The notes under the pieces: model-generated
Told to the model about the DNA's origin: nothing
Seen by the model: only the letters and a program-made list of their open reading frames with translations
Databases searched by the model: none
Part shown: positions 56,759-64,000 of the stretch, one piece after another
Layout of the letters: each line of letters starts with the position of its first letter
Numbering within the stretch: the first letter of the stretch is position 1
Made by a program: the position numbers and the translations under genes
Assembly (NCBI RefSeq): GCF_001552635.1
Contig: NZ_BCRO01000060.1
Span: 24,979 to 88,978, forward strand
DNA length: 64,000 nucleotides
Source of the DNA: Actinomadura hibisca NBRC 15177
GTDB taxonomy: Bacteria; Actinomycetota; Actinomycetes; Streptosporangiales; Streptosporangiaceae
Direction: 5' to 3'

Positions 56759-59056
56759 TCAGGTCAGGGCCTCGACGTCGCTCGGGTCGTCGTCCGGCGT
56801 CTCCGCGGGCACCGGCGTGAACGTCTCCGCCGACTGGTCCAGGACCTGCACCTTCGCCGTCTCCAGGTCCAGGTAGAGCCCCACCAGCTCCAGCCGCCCC
56901 GATTCCACGCGCTCGCGCAGCCACGGGTAGGTCATCAGGTTGTCGAGCTGCTGCATCACGTTGATCTGGCACAGCCGGGTGAGCGGCGCCTGCCCGTCGC
57001 CGGGGTCGGCGGCCAGGAAGCGCGCCAGGCTGTGGTTGCCGTGCTTCAGCCAGCGCGACAGGCTGCGCAGGTGCTCGACCTCGGTGCCGCCCGCCAGCAG
57101 CGCCGCCATCGCGCCGCAGTTGGAGTGGCCGCAGACCGTGATGGTGCGGATGCCCAGCACGTTGATGGCGTACTCGACGGTCGCGGCCACCGAGTCGTCG
57201 TGGGTGCGCGAGCCGTGCCGCGGCACCAGGTTGCCCACGTTCCGGTTGATGAACAGGTCGCCCGGACCGCTGGCGGTGATGATGTTGGGCACCACGCGCG
57301 AGTCCACGCAGGTGATGAACAGATGCTCGGGTTTCTGCTCGAAGGCCAGCTCGGCCATGATCGGCCGGACCAGCCGCGCCGTGCGCCCGTGGTACTCACG
57401 GACCCCGGCCAGCAGGAGGGCGCTCGGCGACACCTCGGGTGCGTCGAGTTCGGACGTCTCGGCCCGCCTGCGCCTGTTCCCCCACGGAGCCCACCAGCGG
57501 GCCGACGAGGACGACTTGCGGGGCTGCGGCATGTCACCGGTCACCGCTCTTTCATACCAAGACTCGTGCACCTCATCGATGTCGACCCTCCCCCCTTGGC
57601 GTTCGTGGGAGAGCCGCCACTGGTGGATGGCGTCGAAGGCCGCGTGGTCCATGAAGTCCACGTCGAGGTCTATGTCGACGGCCGCCCCGGCCGGGATCTG
57701 CTGGAGCGCCCGGGTCACCTTCGGCACCCCGAGGAAGGTCAGCGTGCCCACCACGACGACATGCCATCCGGCCAGGTCAGGGGCGCTGTGGGCGGTCGGG
57801 ATCGCCTCCTCCACCCGCACCGACAGCCGGGTCAGCCGGCGCAGCGCCAGCACCGCCATCACGCCGATGCCGAGCAGCACGCCCTCGCCCAGCCCGAGCA
57901 CGACGACGCCCAGCAGCGTCGCGAAGTACGCCGGGGCCTCGCGGTGGTGACGGAGATCACGGATGCGGGTCATGTCGAGCGTCTTCACGCCCAGCACCAC
58001 CAGCAGCGCCGCCAGTGCCGCCAGCGGCACCTGCTCGATGATCGGGCCGCACGACAGCGCCAGCACCAGCACCCACACGCCGTGCAGGATCGCCGACAGC
58101 CGGGTGCGCGCGCCCGCCTCCAGGTTGGCGGTGCTGCGGACGATCACCCCGGCGATCGGCAGGCCGCCCAGCAGCCCCGACACCATGTTGCTCGCGCCCT
58201 GGCCGAGCAGGTCGCGGTCCAGGTCGGCGCGCGGCACCCCGGCCGGGCGCCGCTGGTCGATGGTGACGCTGCACAGCAGCGACTCCACCGCCGCCACCAG
58301 GCCGACCGACACCGCCGCGCCGAACACCGACGGCAGCGGGCCCTCCGGCAGGACCGGCGCGTGCCAGTCGCCCAGCAGCGTGTCGGGCAGGTCGACGCGC
58401 GGCGCGTCCCAGCCCAGGAACCACGCGGTCAGCGTCGCCAGCGCGATCGCGGGCAGCGGGCCGGGCACCCAGCGTCCCAGCGCCGCGAGCCCGCGGCGGT
58501 CGGTGTTGCGGGCCAGCCGGGACCACAACAACATCACGCCTATGGTCAGCACGCCGAGCAGCGCCGGATGCGAGTGCGGGTGGAGCAGCTGGCTGGGCAG
58601 CTCGCTCAGGTTCTCCAGCGCGGAGTGTTGCGGCTTGCCGCCCAGCACGATGTGCACCTGCGCCAGTATCAGCACCACGCCGACGCCGGCGAGCATCCCG
58701 TGCACGACGGCGGGGGAGACGGCCAGCGCGGTCCGGGCGACCCGGCACGCGCCCAGCACCACCTGCAGCAGCCCGCCCATGAGGGTGATGGCGCAGGTGG
58801 CGCGCCATCCGTAGGTCTGGATCAGGTCGGCGACGATCACGGTCAGGCCGGCCGTGGGCCCGCTCACCTGGAGGGGGGAGCCGCCGAGCGCACCGGCCAC
58901 GACGCCGCCGACGATGGCGGCGATCAGCCCGGCCGCGATGGGGGCCCCGGAGGCCACCGCCACGCCGAGCGACAGCGGGATCGCGACGAGGAACACCACG
59001 AACGACGCGAGGACGTCCCGCCGCAAAGTCGATACGTTGAGTGGCTTTGAAGTCAC
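56759..59056 (-). CDS. SulP anion/bicarbonate transporter fused to beta-carbonic anhydrase
   Basis: A 765-residue fusion. The SulP transporter occupies residues ~10-430: LRRDVLASFVVFLVAIPLSLGVA, GGSPLQVSGPTAGLTVIVADL, SLLCSVTIDQRRPAG and further TM helices. A STAS-like cytosolic part (LTFLGVPKVTRALQQIPAGAAVDIDLDVDFMDHAAFDAI) follows. The C-terminal ~200 residues are a beta-carbonic anhydrase with zinc ligands in ITCVDSRVVPN (Cys, Asp) and VCGHSNCGAM (His, Cys). Such fusions couple bicarbonate uptake to CO2/HCO3- exchange. GTG 59056 has TATATA (59068-59063) 6 bp upstream on the same strand and no Shine-Dalgarno, so it looks leaderless. RuBisCO in the same window makes a carbon-supply role attractive. 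Confidence 0.95.
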   Translation of the reverse strand: MTSKPLNVSTLRRDVLASFVVFLVAIPLSLGVAVASGAPIAAGLIAAIVGGVVAGALGGSPLQVSGPTAGLTVIVADLIQTYGWRATCAITLMGGLLQVVLGACRVARTALAVSPAVVHGMLAGVGVVLILAQVHIVLGGKPQHSALENLSELPSQLLHPHSHPALLGVLTIGVMLLWSRLARNTDRRGLAALGRWVPGPLPAIALATLTAWFLGWDAPRVDLPDTLLGDWHAPVLPEGPLPSVFGAAVSVGLVAAVESLLCSVTIDQRRPAGVPRADLDRDLLGQGASNMVSGLLGGLPIAGVIVRSTANLEAGARTRLSAILHGVWVLVLALSCGPIIEQVPLAALAALLVVLGVKTLDMTRIRDLRHHREAPAYFATLLGVVVLGLGEGVLLGIGVMAVLALRRLTRLSVRVEEAIPTAHSAPDLAGWHVVVVGTLTFLGVPKVTRALQQIPAGAAVDIDLDVDFMDHAAFDAIHQWRLSHERQGGRVDIDEVHESWYERAVTGDMPQPRKSSSSARWWAPWGNRRRRAETSELDAPEVSPSALLLAGVREYHGRTARLVRPIMAELAFEQKPEHLFITCVDSRVVPNIITASGPGDLFINRNVGNLVPRHGSRTHDDSVAATVEYAINVLGIRTITVCGHSNCGAMAALLAGGTEVEHLRSLSRWLKHGNHSLARFLAADPGDGQAPLTRLCQINVMQQLDNLMTYPWLRERVESGRLELVGLYLDLETAKVQVLDQSAETFTPVPAETPDDDPSDVEALT

Positions 59057-59105
59057 CTAGCGTATATAACCATCGTTTGCCGTCCCTGCGTCGGCTGCGA
59101 CACAA

Positions 59106-59146
59106 ACGGCACGGGGCCGCCACTTCGTGTGGCGGCCCCGTGCCGT
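59106..59146. terminator. 18-bp hairpin terminator
   Basis: ACGGCACGGGGCCGCCAC (59106-59123) pairs perfectly with GTGGCGGCCCCGTGCCGT (59129-59146). It lies 17 bp after the end of the leftward Tyr/Gly-rich membrane protein gene and upstream of the SulP promoter. Confidence 0.88.
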
Positions 59147-59162
59147 GCGGTGCGGTCGGCGT

Positions 59163-61217
59163 TCAGCGCCGGTAGTCGCGGTGGCTCTCCCAGTCGTCGG
59201 GCTGCTGCCGGTCCTGGTGACGGTCCTGGTCGGAGCGGCCGGGATAGGACGATCCGTAGCCGCCCGTCGGGTTCTCGCCGGTCCCTCCGCCGGACGCACC
59301 CGGGTAGCCCGGCTGTGACCCGTAGTAACCGGATCCTCCCCCGTAGGCTTGGGTGGCGTTGGGGTCCTGGCCACCGCCGTTCAGCGGGTCGGCGTTGCCG
59401 TTGTAGCTGCTGCCGCTGAAGTCGCTGTAGCGGCCCGGCTCGCCGCCGCCCTGCTGCTCGTTGCCGTAGCCACCGTAGTCGGCGCGGCCGGGGCCGGGGC
59501 CGTTCAGCGGGTCGTCGTAGCGGGAGGAGTCGCCGTAGGCGGGCGCGGTCGGGTAGCCGTCGTTCTGACCGGGGCCGGTCTGGCCGCCGTAACCGCCGTA
59601 CCCGCCGCCCTGGTCGGCGTCGTAGGAGGTGGTCGAGGGCGATCCGGCGGGCCAGCCGCCGGTGGGGCCACCGCCGTTGAAGCCAGAGCTGGAACCACCG
59701 GAGCCGGAGCCGCCGAGCGGGTCGTTCAGCGGGTCGTTCAGCGAGTTGCCGAACGACTGGCCCTGCGACGGCTCGGACGAGCCCGGACCCCCGGACGACC
59801 GCTGCCGGTCGGTCTGGATGCGCTGGAGTAGCTCGTCCACCGTGGGCAGTTTGTGGTTGTCGGTGTCGCTCGGCGACCCCGCGGCGGGCTGGGCGGGCGG
59901 AGCGGGCTGCGCGGGCGGCTGCGCGCCGGTGTCCCAGAGGGGCGCGGCGGGCGCGGGCTCGGCGGGCTCGCCGTAACCGCGCACCGGGTGCTCGTCGGTG
60001 CGGCCGAGCGGCAGGCCCAGCGCGTCGGACGCGCGCGGGTCGGCGGGCGGCGACGGCATCTCGAAGCCCTGGTCGGGACGGCCCTGGGCCGCCGGGCGCA
60101 TGCCCAGCGGGTCGCCCCCGTACAGCGGCTGGTCATGGGCGGGCTGCTCGTGCGACGGCTGGTCGCCGTAGGGCTGCTCGTTGTAGGGCTGCTCACCGTA
60201 GGGCGCCTGGTCGTATCCGGACTGGTCGCCGTAGGAGGGCTGCTCGCCGTACGGGGACTGGTCGTAGGACGGCTGGTCGCCGTAGGGGGACTGCTCGGCG
60301 GCGTTGCCGTACACGGGCTGGTCGCCGTACGGCGAGTGCGAGCCGGTGTTGCCCGGGGCGGCCGGGATGGCGTCGGTGGCGGTGGCGCCCGGGTCGCCGC
60401 CCAGGGGGTTGGACGGGTCGTTGAACGCGGCGGGCGCGAAGTTGCCGGGCGGCGACTGCTGCGGGCCGGTGGGCTGGGGACCGGTGTGCTGCGGGCCCGT
60501 GTGCTGGGGACCCGGGTGTTGCGGACCGGTCGCGGCTCGGCCGCCCCCGAGGCCGCCCAGCGCGCCGAGGTCGGCGTTCATCGGGGCGGGCTGGGTCATG
60601 CCGGGCTGCTCGACGGGCATGGGCTGCTGCTCGGCGGTCGGCTGTGACGCCTGCTGCCGCTCGGTCAGCGGGTCGGGGGAACCGGGCTCACCGCGCTCCC
60701 CGGCGTTGTCGTGCTGCCAGGGGAACTTCGGCTTGTCGAAGGTGATGGTGGCCCAGTAGTCGTCGTCCTCCATCTCGTCGCTGGCCTGGCCCGCGGGGGC
60801 CGGGGGCGGCGGGGCGGCGGCGGGCGGCGGCGAGGTGGGCGCGGCCAGCGGACCGCCGGCGACGCGGCGGTCGTAGCCCTGCTCCTCGCGGGCGTCCCGG
60901 GCGTCACGGCCGTCCCGGGCGTCGCGGGGATCGCGGCCGGGCGGCTGTCCCTGGCCGGGGCCGTAGGAGGCGTTGTCGTAACCGCCGTCGTAGGCACCGT
61001 CGTAACCGGGGCCGTAGCCGTCGTCGACGGCCTCCTCCACCGGCTGCTGCGCGCCGCGGCGGCGGCCGCCGCGCTTGGCCGGTGGCGGCTGCTCGTCGGC
61101 CATCCACTCGTCTTCGTCGTCGCCCGTGGCCCGGCTGGCCCGCAGGCCGAGGACCACCAGGACGACCACCAGGACCACGACCACAAGAAGGCCGAAGACC
61201 ACGATTGCAGAAGTCAT
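59163..61217 (-). CDS. Single-pass membrane protein with long Gly/Tyr/Pro/Gln-rich disordered tail
   Basis: A 684-residue protein. One N-terminal TM helix (TSAIVVFGLLVVVVLVVVLVVLGL) is followed by an acidic/basic linker (ATGDDEDEWMADEQPPPAKRGGRRR) and about 600 residues of low complexity. These include DGGYDNASYG, repeated P-x-GPQ-H-TGPQ units, and many SYGDQ/YGEQP units (near residues 290-370), which are prion- or condensate-like Tyr-Gly-Gln repeats. No enzymatic domain is visible. ATG 61217 follows GGTGG. Comparable proteins occur at actinomycete poles or cell division sites, but that is an analogy only. Confidence 0.7.
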   Translation of the reverse strand: MTSAIVVFGLLVVVVLVVVLVVLGLRASRATGDDEDEWMADEQPPPAKRGGRRRGAQQPVEEAVDDGYGPGYDGAYDGGYDNASYGPGQGQPPGRDPRDARDGRDARDAREEQGYDRRVAGGPLAAPTSPPPAAAPPPPAPAGQASDEMEDDDYWATITFDKPKFPWQHDNAGERGEPGSPDPLTERQQASQPTAEQQPMPVEQPGMTQPAPMNADLGALGGLGGGRAATGPQHPGPQHTGPQHTGPQPTGPQQSPPGNFAPAAFNDPSNPLGGDPGATATDAIPAAPGNTGSHSPYGDQPVYGNAAEQSPYGDQPSYDQSPYGEQPSYGDQSGYDQAPYGEQPYNEQPYGDQPSHEQPAHDQPLYGGDPLGMRPAAQGRPDQGFEMPSPPADPRASDALGLPLGRTDEHPVRGYGEPAEPAPAAPLWDTGAQPPAQPAPPAQPAAGSPSDTDNHKLPTVDELLQRIQTDRQRSSGGPGSSEPSQGQSFGNSLNDPLNDPLGGSGSGGSSSGFNGGGPTGGWPAGSPSTTSYDADQGGGYGGYGGQTGPGQNDGYPTAPAYGDSSRYDDPLNGPGPGRADYGGYGNEQQGGGEPGRYSDFSGSSYNGNADPLNGGGQDPNATQAYGGGSGYYGSQPGYPGASGGGTGENPTGGYGSSYPGRSDQDRHQDRQQPDDWESHRDYRR

Positions 61218-61493
61218 GCCACCACCCAATGCCTTGGCCCGGTGAGAGTCGCCAGCGCGGACCGCGGGTTCGTCCCGTTATTCGCTAGCGGCCGGTTCCC
61301 GACGGACCTTGAACGATTCTGGCCGACCGCTATGACCGTTGTCACACCCTTCGCGCACATACACCCTCACACGGCGCGCACCTAACGGCCAATCCGGCCG
61401 GTCCGAACGCCCCTGCCGACGCGTGTCCCGTGAACCACGGGAGCCCGTCCCGTGACCCGTGCCCTCCGTCGTCCGGCCCCACGGTCAACGCAC

Positions 61494-62081
61494 CTACCCG
61501 TCGCCCAGGTTCCCGGTGATGCGGCCCCGGCCGACGGTGTGCTTGGCGATGGCGCCGAGCGAGTCCTTCAGCGCGGCCCCGCTCGGGAACGGGGCCGCGA
61601 CGTCCAGGGCGTAGACGGTGAACCGGTACCGGTGCCGCTCGCCCTTGGGCGGGCACGGCGCCAGGTAGCCCACCTTCTTGCCGGTGTTGAGCCCCTCGAC
61701 CATCTTGTCCAGCCGACCGCCCTCGACCAGCTCGCGCTGGCTGACGTCGATGCCCGCGACCACCCAGTGGACGTAGGCGCCGTCGTCGGCGTCCGGGTCG
61801 TCCATGACGATGGCGTACGACCTGGTCACCGACGGGGCTCCCGACCAGAACAGCGGCGGGGTCTTGCCCTGCCCGCCGCTGCCAGAGTACGTCGTGCACC
61901 CGAATCGTGTGGGCAAGTCACCGCCATCACGGAACGCCGGGCTGTTCACGGTGAACCACTCCGACAGTTCCGCGCTGCTGTTCTGAGGCTGGCCGATCAG
62001 GCCGCAGCCGCTCAGCGCGCCGGTGAGCGCGAGGGCGCCTGCCGCGGCCAGGATCGGACGCCGCCGGTCTTTGCTCATCAT
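61494..62081 (-). CDS. Lipoprotein with YbhB/YbcL (PEBP-like) domain
   Basis: A 195-residue predicted lipoprotein. LAAAGALALTGALSGCGLIG has a lipobox (LSGC, Cys near 26). The rest is a phosphatidylethanolamine-binding-protein-like fold: FTVNSPAFRDGGDLPTRFGC, TPPLFWSGAPSVTRSYAIVMDDPDADDGAYVHWVVAGID, and a GYLAPCPPKGERHRYRFTVYALD stretch. These are the anion-pocket motifs DPDA and HW and CPPxGxHRY. Members bind small ligands or inhibit kinases; this one is extracellular. ATG pair at 62081/62078 with GGGAGCG upstream. Function in the cell unknown. Confidence 0.88.
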   Translation of the reverse strand: MMSKDRRRPILAAAGALALTGALSGCGLIGQPQNSSAELSEWFTVNSPAFRDGGDLPTRFGCTTYSGSGGQGKTPPLFWSGAPSVTRSYAIVMDDPDADDGAYVHWVVAGIDVSQRELVEGGRLDKMVEGLNTGKKVGYLAPCPPKGERHRYRFTVYALDVAAPFPSGAALKDSLGAIAKHTVGRGRITGNLGDG

Positions 62082-62412
62082 CGCTACGCTCCCGGCCGAG
62101 ATCGTACGCCGCGCGCCGCCCGATTCCCTTCATCTGGCGATGCGCGCTCCGCCGGTGGCGCCCCCTTCCTCAGTCCGACCCAACCTTAGGGGTTGGGCGG
62201 GGGTGGAACGGGCTTTTCCTCCCGCCGGGTGGCGGACCCTCCGGAGAAGGCCGCTGTGATGTTCATCATGTGATGTTCATCCCAGGGTGACCGAATTTGC
62301 AGGAAGGACGGGCGAAGTTTCATGAGACGCAACGGTCCAGTTTGCCCTGTTGGAAACTTCTGGAGATCTTTCGTGGGCTCCGGTTGGCATTTGGTCCAGA
62401 CCATCGGCTAGC
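62082..62412. promoter_or_regulatory. Region before ndh: direct repeats and hairpins
   Basis: About 330 bp with no gene. It holds a CCCAACC/GGTTGGG hairpin (62179-62197), two exact copies of TGTGATGTTCATC (62255-62267 and 62269-62281, which also create CATCATGTGATG), and GAAGTTTC (62314-62321) facing GAAACTTC (62353-62360). A reading frame in phase with ndh is open from 62297 but has no Shine-Dalgarno. Candidate operator and 5' leader structures of ndh. Confidence 0.45.
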
Positions 62413-62430
62413 TTGTGAATACCTTCACAA
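62413..62430 (+). promoter_or_regulatory. Rex operator (redox-sensing repressor site) before ndh
   Basis: TTGTGAATACCTTCACAA is a perfect dyad of 7-bp arms (TTGTGAA/TTCACAA, 4-nt centre) that fits the published Rex site TGTGAACNNNTTCACA. It lies 26 bp upstream of the ndh start. Rex represses ndh, nuo and cyd genes in actinomycetes when NADH is low; release follows a high NADH/NAD ratio. Confidence 0.9.
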
Positions 62431-62455
62431 GCCGACCGTGACATTGGAGGCCGCA

Positions 62456-63820
62456 ATGGCCAGGACCGCCGAGGGGACCCCTGGCGCTCCCCACATCCTG
62501 ATCGTGGGTGGCGGCTATGTGGGCATGTACACCGCGCTCCGCCTGCAGAAGAAGCTGAAGCGCGAGCTGCGCCGCGGCGAGGTCAAGGTGACCATCGTCG
62601 ATCCGAACTCGTACATGACGTACCAGCCGTTCCTCCCCGAGGCCGCCGCCGGGAACATCTCCCCGCGGCACGTCGTGGTGCCGCTGCGCCGGGTGCTCCA
62701 GAGGTGCACCGTGCGCAACGCCCGCGTCACCGAGCTCAACCATGACGAGGGATGGGCCATCCTGCAGCCGCTGGCCGGCCCGCCGGAGCGGATCTCCTAC
62801 GACTACCTGGTGATGGCCGCCGGCGCGGTGCCCCGCATCCTGCCGATCCCCGGCCTGGCCGAGAACGGCATCAGCCTCAAGACCGTCGGCGAGGCGATCC
62901 ACCTGCGCAACCACGTGCTGGAGCAGCTGGAGATCGCCGAGTCCACCAACGACCAGGAGATCCGCCGCAAGGCGCTGACCTTCGTGTTCGTCGGCGGCGG
63001 CTTCGCGGGCGTGGAGGCGGTGGCCGAGCTGGAGGACATGACCCGCGACGCCACCAAGTACATGCGCAAGGTGAGCCCCCAGGACCTGCGCTTCGTGCTG
63101 GTGGAGGCGGCCGACCGCATCCTCCCCGAGGTCGGGCCCGACATGGGCAAGTGGACGGCCGAGCAGCTGCGCGGCCGCGGCATCGACGTCAAGATGAAGA
63201 CGTTCCTGCAGTCGGCGGTGGACGGCGTCATCGAGCTGTCGGACGGCAGCCGCTTCCCGGCCGGGACGCTGGTGTGGAACGCGGGCGTGAAGGCGGCCCC
63301 CGTCGTCAAGCACACCGACCTGCCGCTGACCGAGCGCGGCCAGGTGAAGGGCACCGAGTACCTCACGATCGAGGGCATGGTGCGGGCGTTCACCGCGGGC
63401 GACAACGCGGCGATCCCGGACCTGACGCAGGAGGGCGCGTTCTGCCCGCCGAACGCGCAGCACGCCGTCCGCCAGTCCAAGGTGCTGGCCGACAACGTGG
63501 TGCGCTCGCTGCGCGGCAAGTCGCTCAAGCCGTACGTGCACAACAACCTGGGCGCGGTGGCGGGCCTCGGCCTGCACAAGGGCGTGGCGAACCCGATGGG
63601 CCTGAAGCTGAAGGGCTGGCCCGCGTGGTTCTTCCACCGGACCTACCACGGCATGATGGTCCCGACCTTCAACCGGAAGGCGCGAGTGCTGGCGGACTGG
63701 ACGCTGGCGCTGGTGTTCAAGCGGGAGACGGTGTCGCTGGGCTCGGTGGAGCAGCCGCGCGCGGACTTCCAGCTGGCGGCGATCGACGACAGCAAGCCGA
63801 GGCAGAGGGCGGCCTCGTAG
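62456..63820 (+). CDS. ndh: Type II NADH dehydrogenase (NDH-2)
   Basis: A 454-residue NDH-2. Two Rossmann motifs are visible: FAD (HILIVGGGYVGMYTALRL) and NADH (TFVFVGGGFAGVEAVAELEDM). YDYLVMAAGAVP, TLVWNAGVKAAP, FTAGDNAAIPDLTQEGAFCPPNAQHAVRQ and the membrane-anchoring amphipathic C-terminus (WPAWFFHRTYHGMMVP, then NRKARVLADWTLALVF) fit the mycobacterial Ndh family. It oxidises NADH and reduces menaquinone without pumping protons. ATG 62456 follows TTGGAGG. A Rex dyad just upstream couples expression to the NADH/NAD ratio. Confidence 0.95.
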   Translation: MARTAEGTPGAPHILIVGGGYVGMYTALRLQKKLKRELRRGEVKVTIVDPNSYMTYQPFLPEAAAGNISPRHVVVPLRRVLQRCTVRNARVTELNHDEGWAILQPLAGPPERISYDYLVMAAGAVPRILPIPGLAENGISLKTVGEAIHLRNHVLEQLEIAESTNDQEIRRKALTFVFVGGGFAGVEAVAELEDMTRDATKYMRKVSPQDLRFVLVEAADRILPEVGPDMGKWTAEQLRGRGIDVKMKTFLQSAVDGVIELSDGSRFPAGTLVWNAGVKAAPVVKHTDLPLTERGQVKGTEYLTIEGMVRAFTAGDNAAIPDLTQEGAFCPPNAQHAVRQSKVLADNVVRSLRGKSLKPYVHNNLGAVAGLGLHKGVANPMGLKLKGWPAWFFHRTYHGMMVPTFNRKARVLADWTLALVFKRETVSLGSVEQPRADFQLAAIDDSKPRQRAAS

Positions 63821-63898
63821 GGCTGGTCGTAGGGCTTGTTCCTGTGCGGCTTTCTGCGTGACTTGCCGTGCGACGCGCTTAGAGCGTTGTGGTGCCTG

Positions 63899-63944
63899 AC
63901 GTGTGATGCCCGGTGCCCCGAAAGGGGCACCGGGCATCACACGT
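63899..63944 (+). terminator. 21-bp hairpin terminator after ndh
   Basis: A perfect stem (63899-63919 with 63924-63944) closed by a GAAA tetraloop. It lies about 80 bp after the ndh stop. Confidence 0.9.
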
Positions 63945-63947
63945 TCC

Positions 63948-63998
63948 GGGGGCGCAGCCCCCGCGACCAGCGGGGGTGCAGGGGGCGCAGCCCCCGCG
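63948..63998. repeat. Two copies of GGGGGCGCAGCCCCCGCG
   Basis: Identical 18-nt copies at 63948-63965 and 63981-63998, each itself a palindrome (GGGGGC...GCCCCC). This is a widespread type of GC-rich intergenic repeat downstream of actinomycete genes. Confidence 0.85.
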
Positions 63999-64000
63999 CG

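Overview
The window is high-GC DNA (about 70% or more in most genes, with strong G/C third positions) from an actinomycete. Pointers are the Rv2230c-Rv2229c-Rv2228c-like gene trio including an RNase H/acid phosphatase fusion, a eukaryotic-type glutamine synthetase II, a Rex operator before ndh, many GTG starts with 4-nt stop/start overlaps, probable leaderless genes, and a type A RNase P RNA. A Streptosporangiales or Thermomonosporaceae-like (Actinomadura-type) host is plausible, but that is inference.

Layout. 1-7.1 kb: the end of a NarL-type sensor kinase, a convergent reductase-like gene, then a red-type RuBisCO module (divergent cbbR, then cbbL-cbbS-cbbX with overlapping stops and starts) and a PAC2 gene. 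7.15-12.85 kb: tRNA-Val(UAC), then a block that looks acquired. It holds a three-gene micro-operon, a HTH-TPR regulator with a flavoprotein, a clearly AT-richer DUF6414-like gene, a striking nested palindrome, a gene fragment and a 2H phosphoesterase. Two similar hairpins bound it. 12.9-26 kb: housekeeping and accessory genes: secreted 5'-nucleotidase, a second HTH-TPR regulator, a secY away from any ribosomal operon, a lipoprotein, a glycolate-oxidase-like FAD enzyme, glnII, a universal stress protein and a RelA/SpoT homologue with a degenerate synthetase half.

26.3-45.4 kb is the most unusual part: a tightly coupled co-directional operon for an iterative, PUFA-synthase/enediyne-like polyketide or lipid synthase. 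A PhaC-like hydrolase precedes a 2470-residue protein (two nitronate-monooxygenase-like domains, KS, AT, ACP, KR). It is followed by a 1483-residue protein (KS, AT, dehydratase, phosphopantetheinyl transferase), a free ACP, two alpha/beta hydrolases, a GT1 glycosyltransferase, a membrane/zinc-ribbon/methyltransferase fusion and a degenerate GHMP-kinase-like protein. Together they could build, release, glycosylate and methylate a reduced acyl chain, probably a glycolipid. No product is known to me for this arrangement.

45.4-64 kb: conserved housekeeping genes (Nif3-like, zinc ribbon, RNase H/phosphatase, TrpB2 with a Shine-Dalgarno-masking hairpin, rnpB), a MerR regulator divergent from an NAD-binding reductase over a textbook MerR dyad, an AarF/UbiB kinase, a SulP transporter fused to a beta-carbonic anhydrase, a long Tyr/Gly/Pro-rich membrane protein, a PEBP-like lipoprotein, and a type II NADH dehydrogenase behind a Rex site. 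RuBisCO, the SulP-carbonic anhydrase and the glycolate-oxidase-like gene suggest inorganic-carbon metabolism, but no phosphoribulokinase is visible here.
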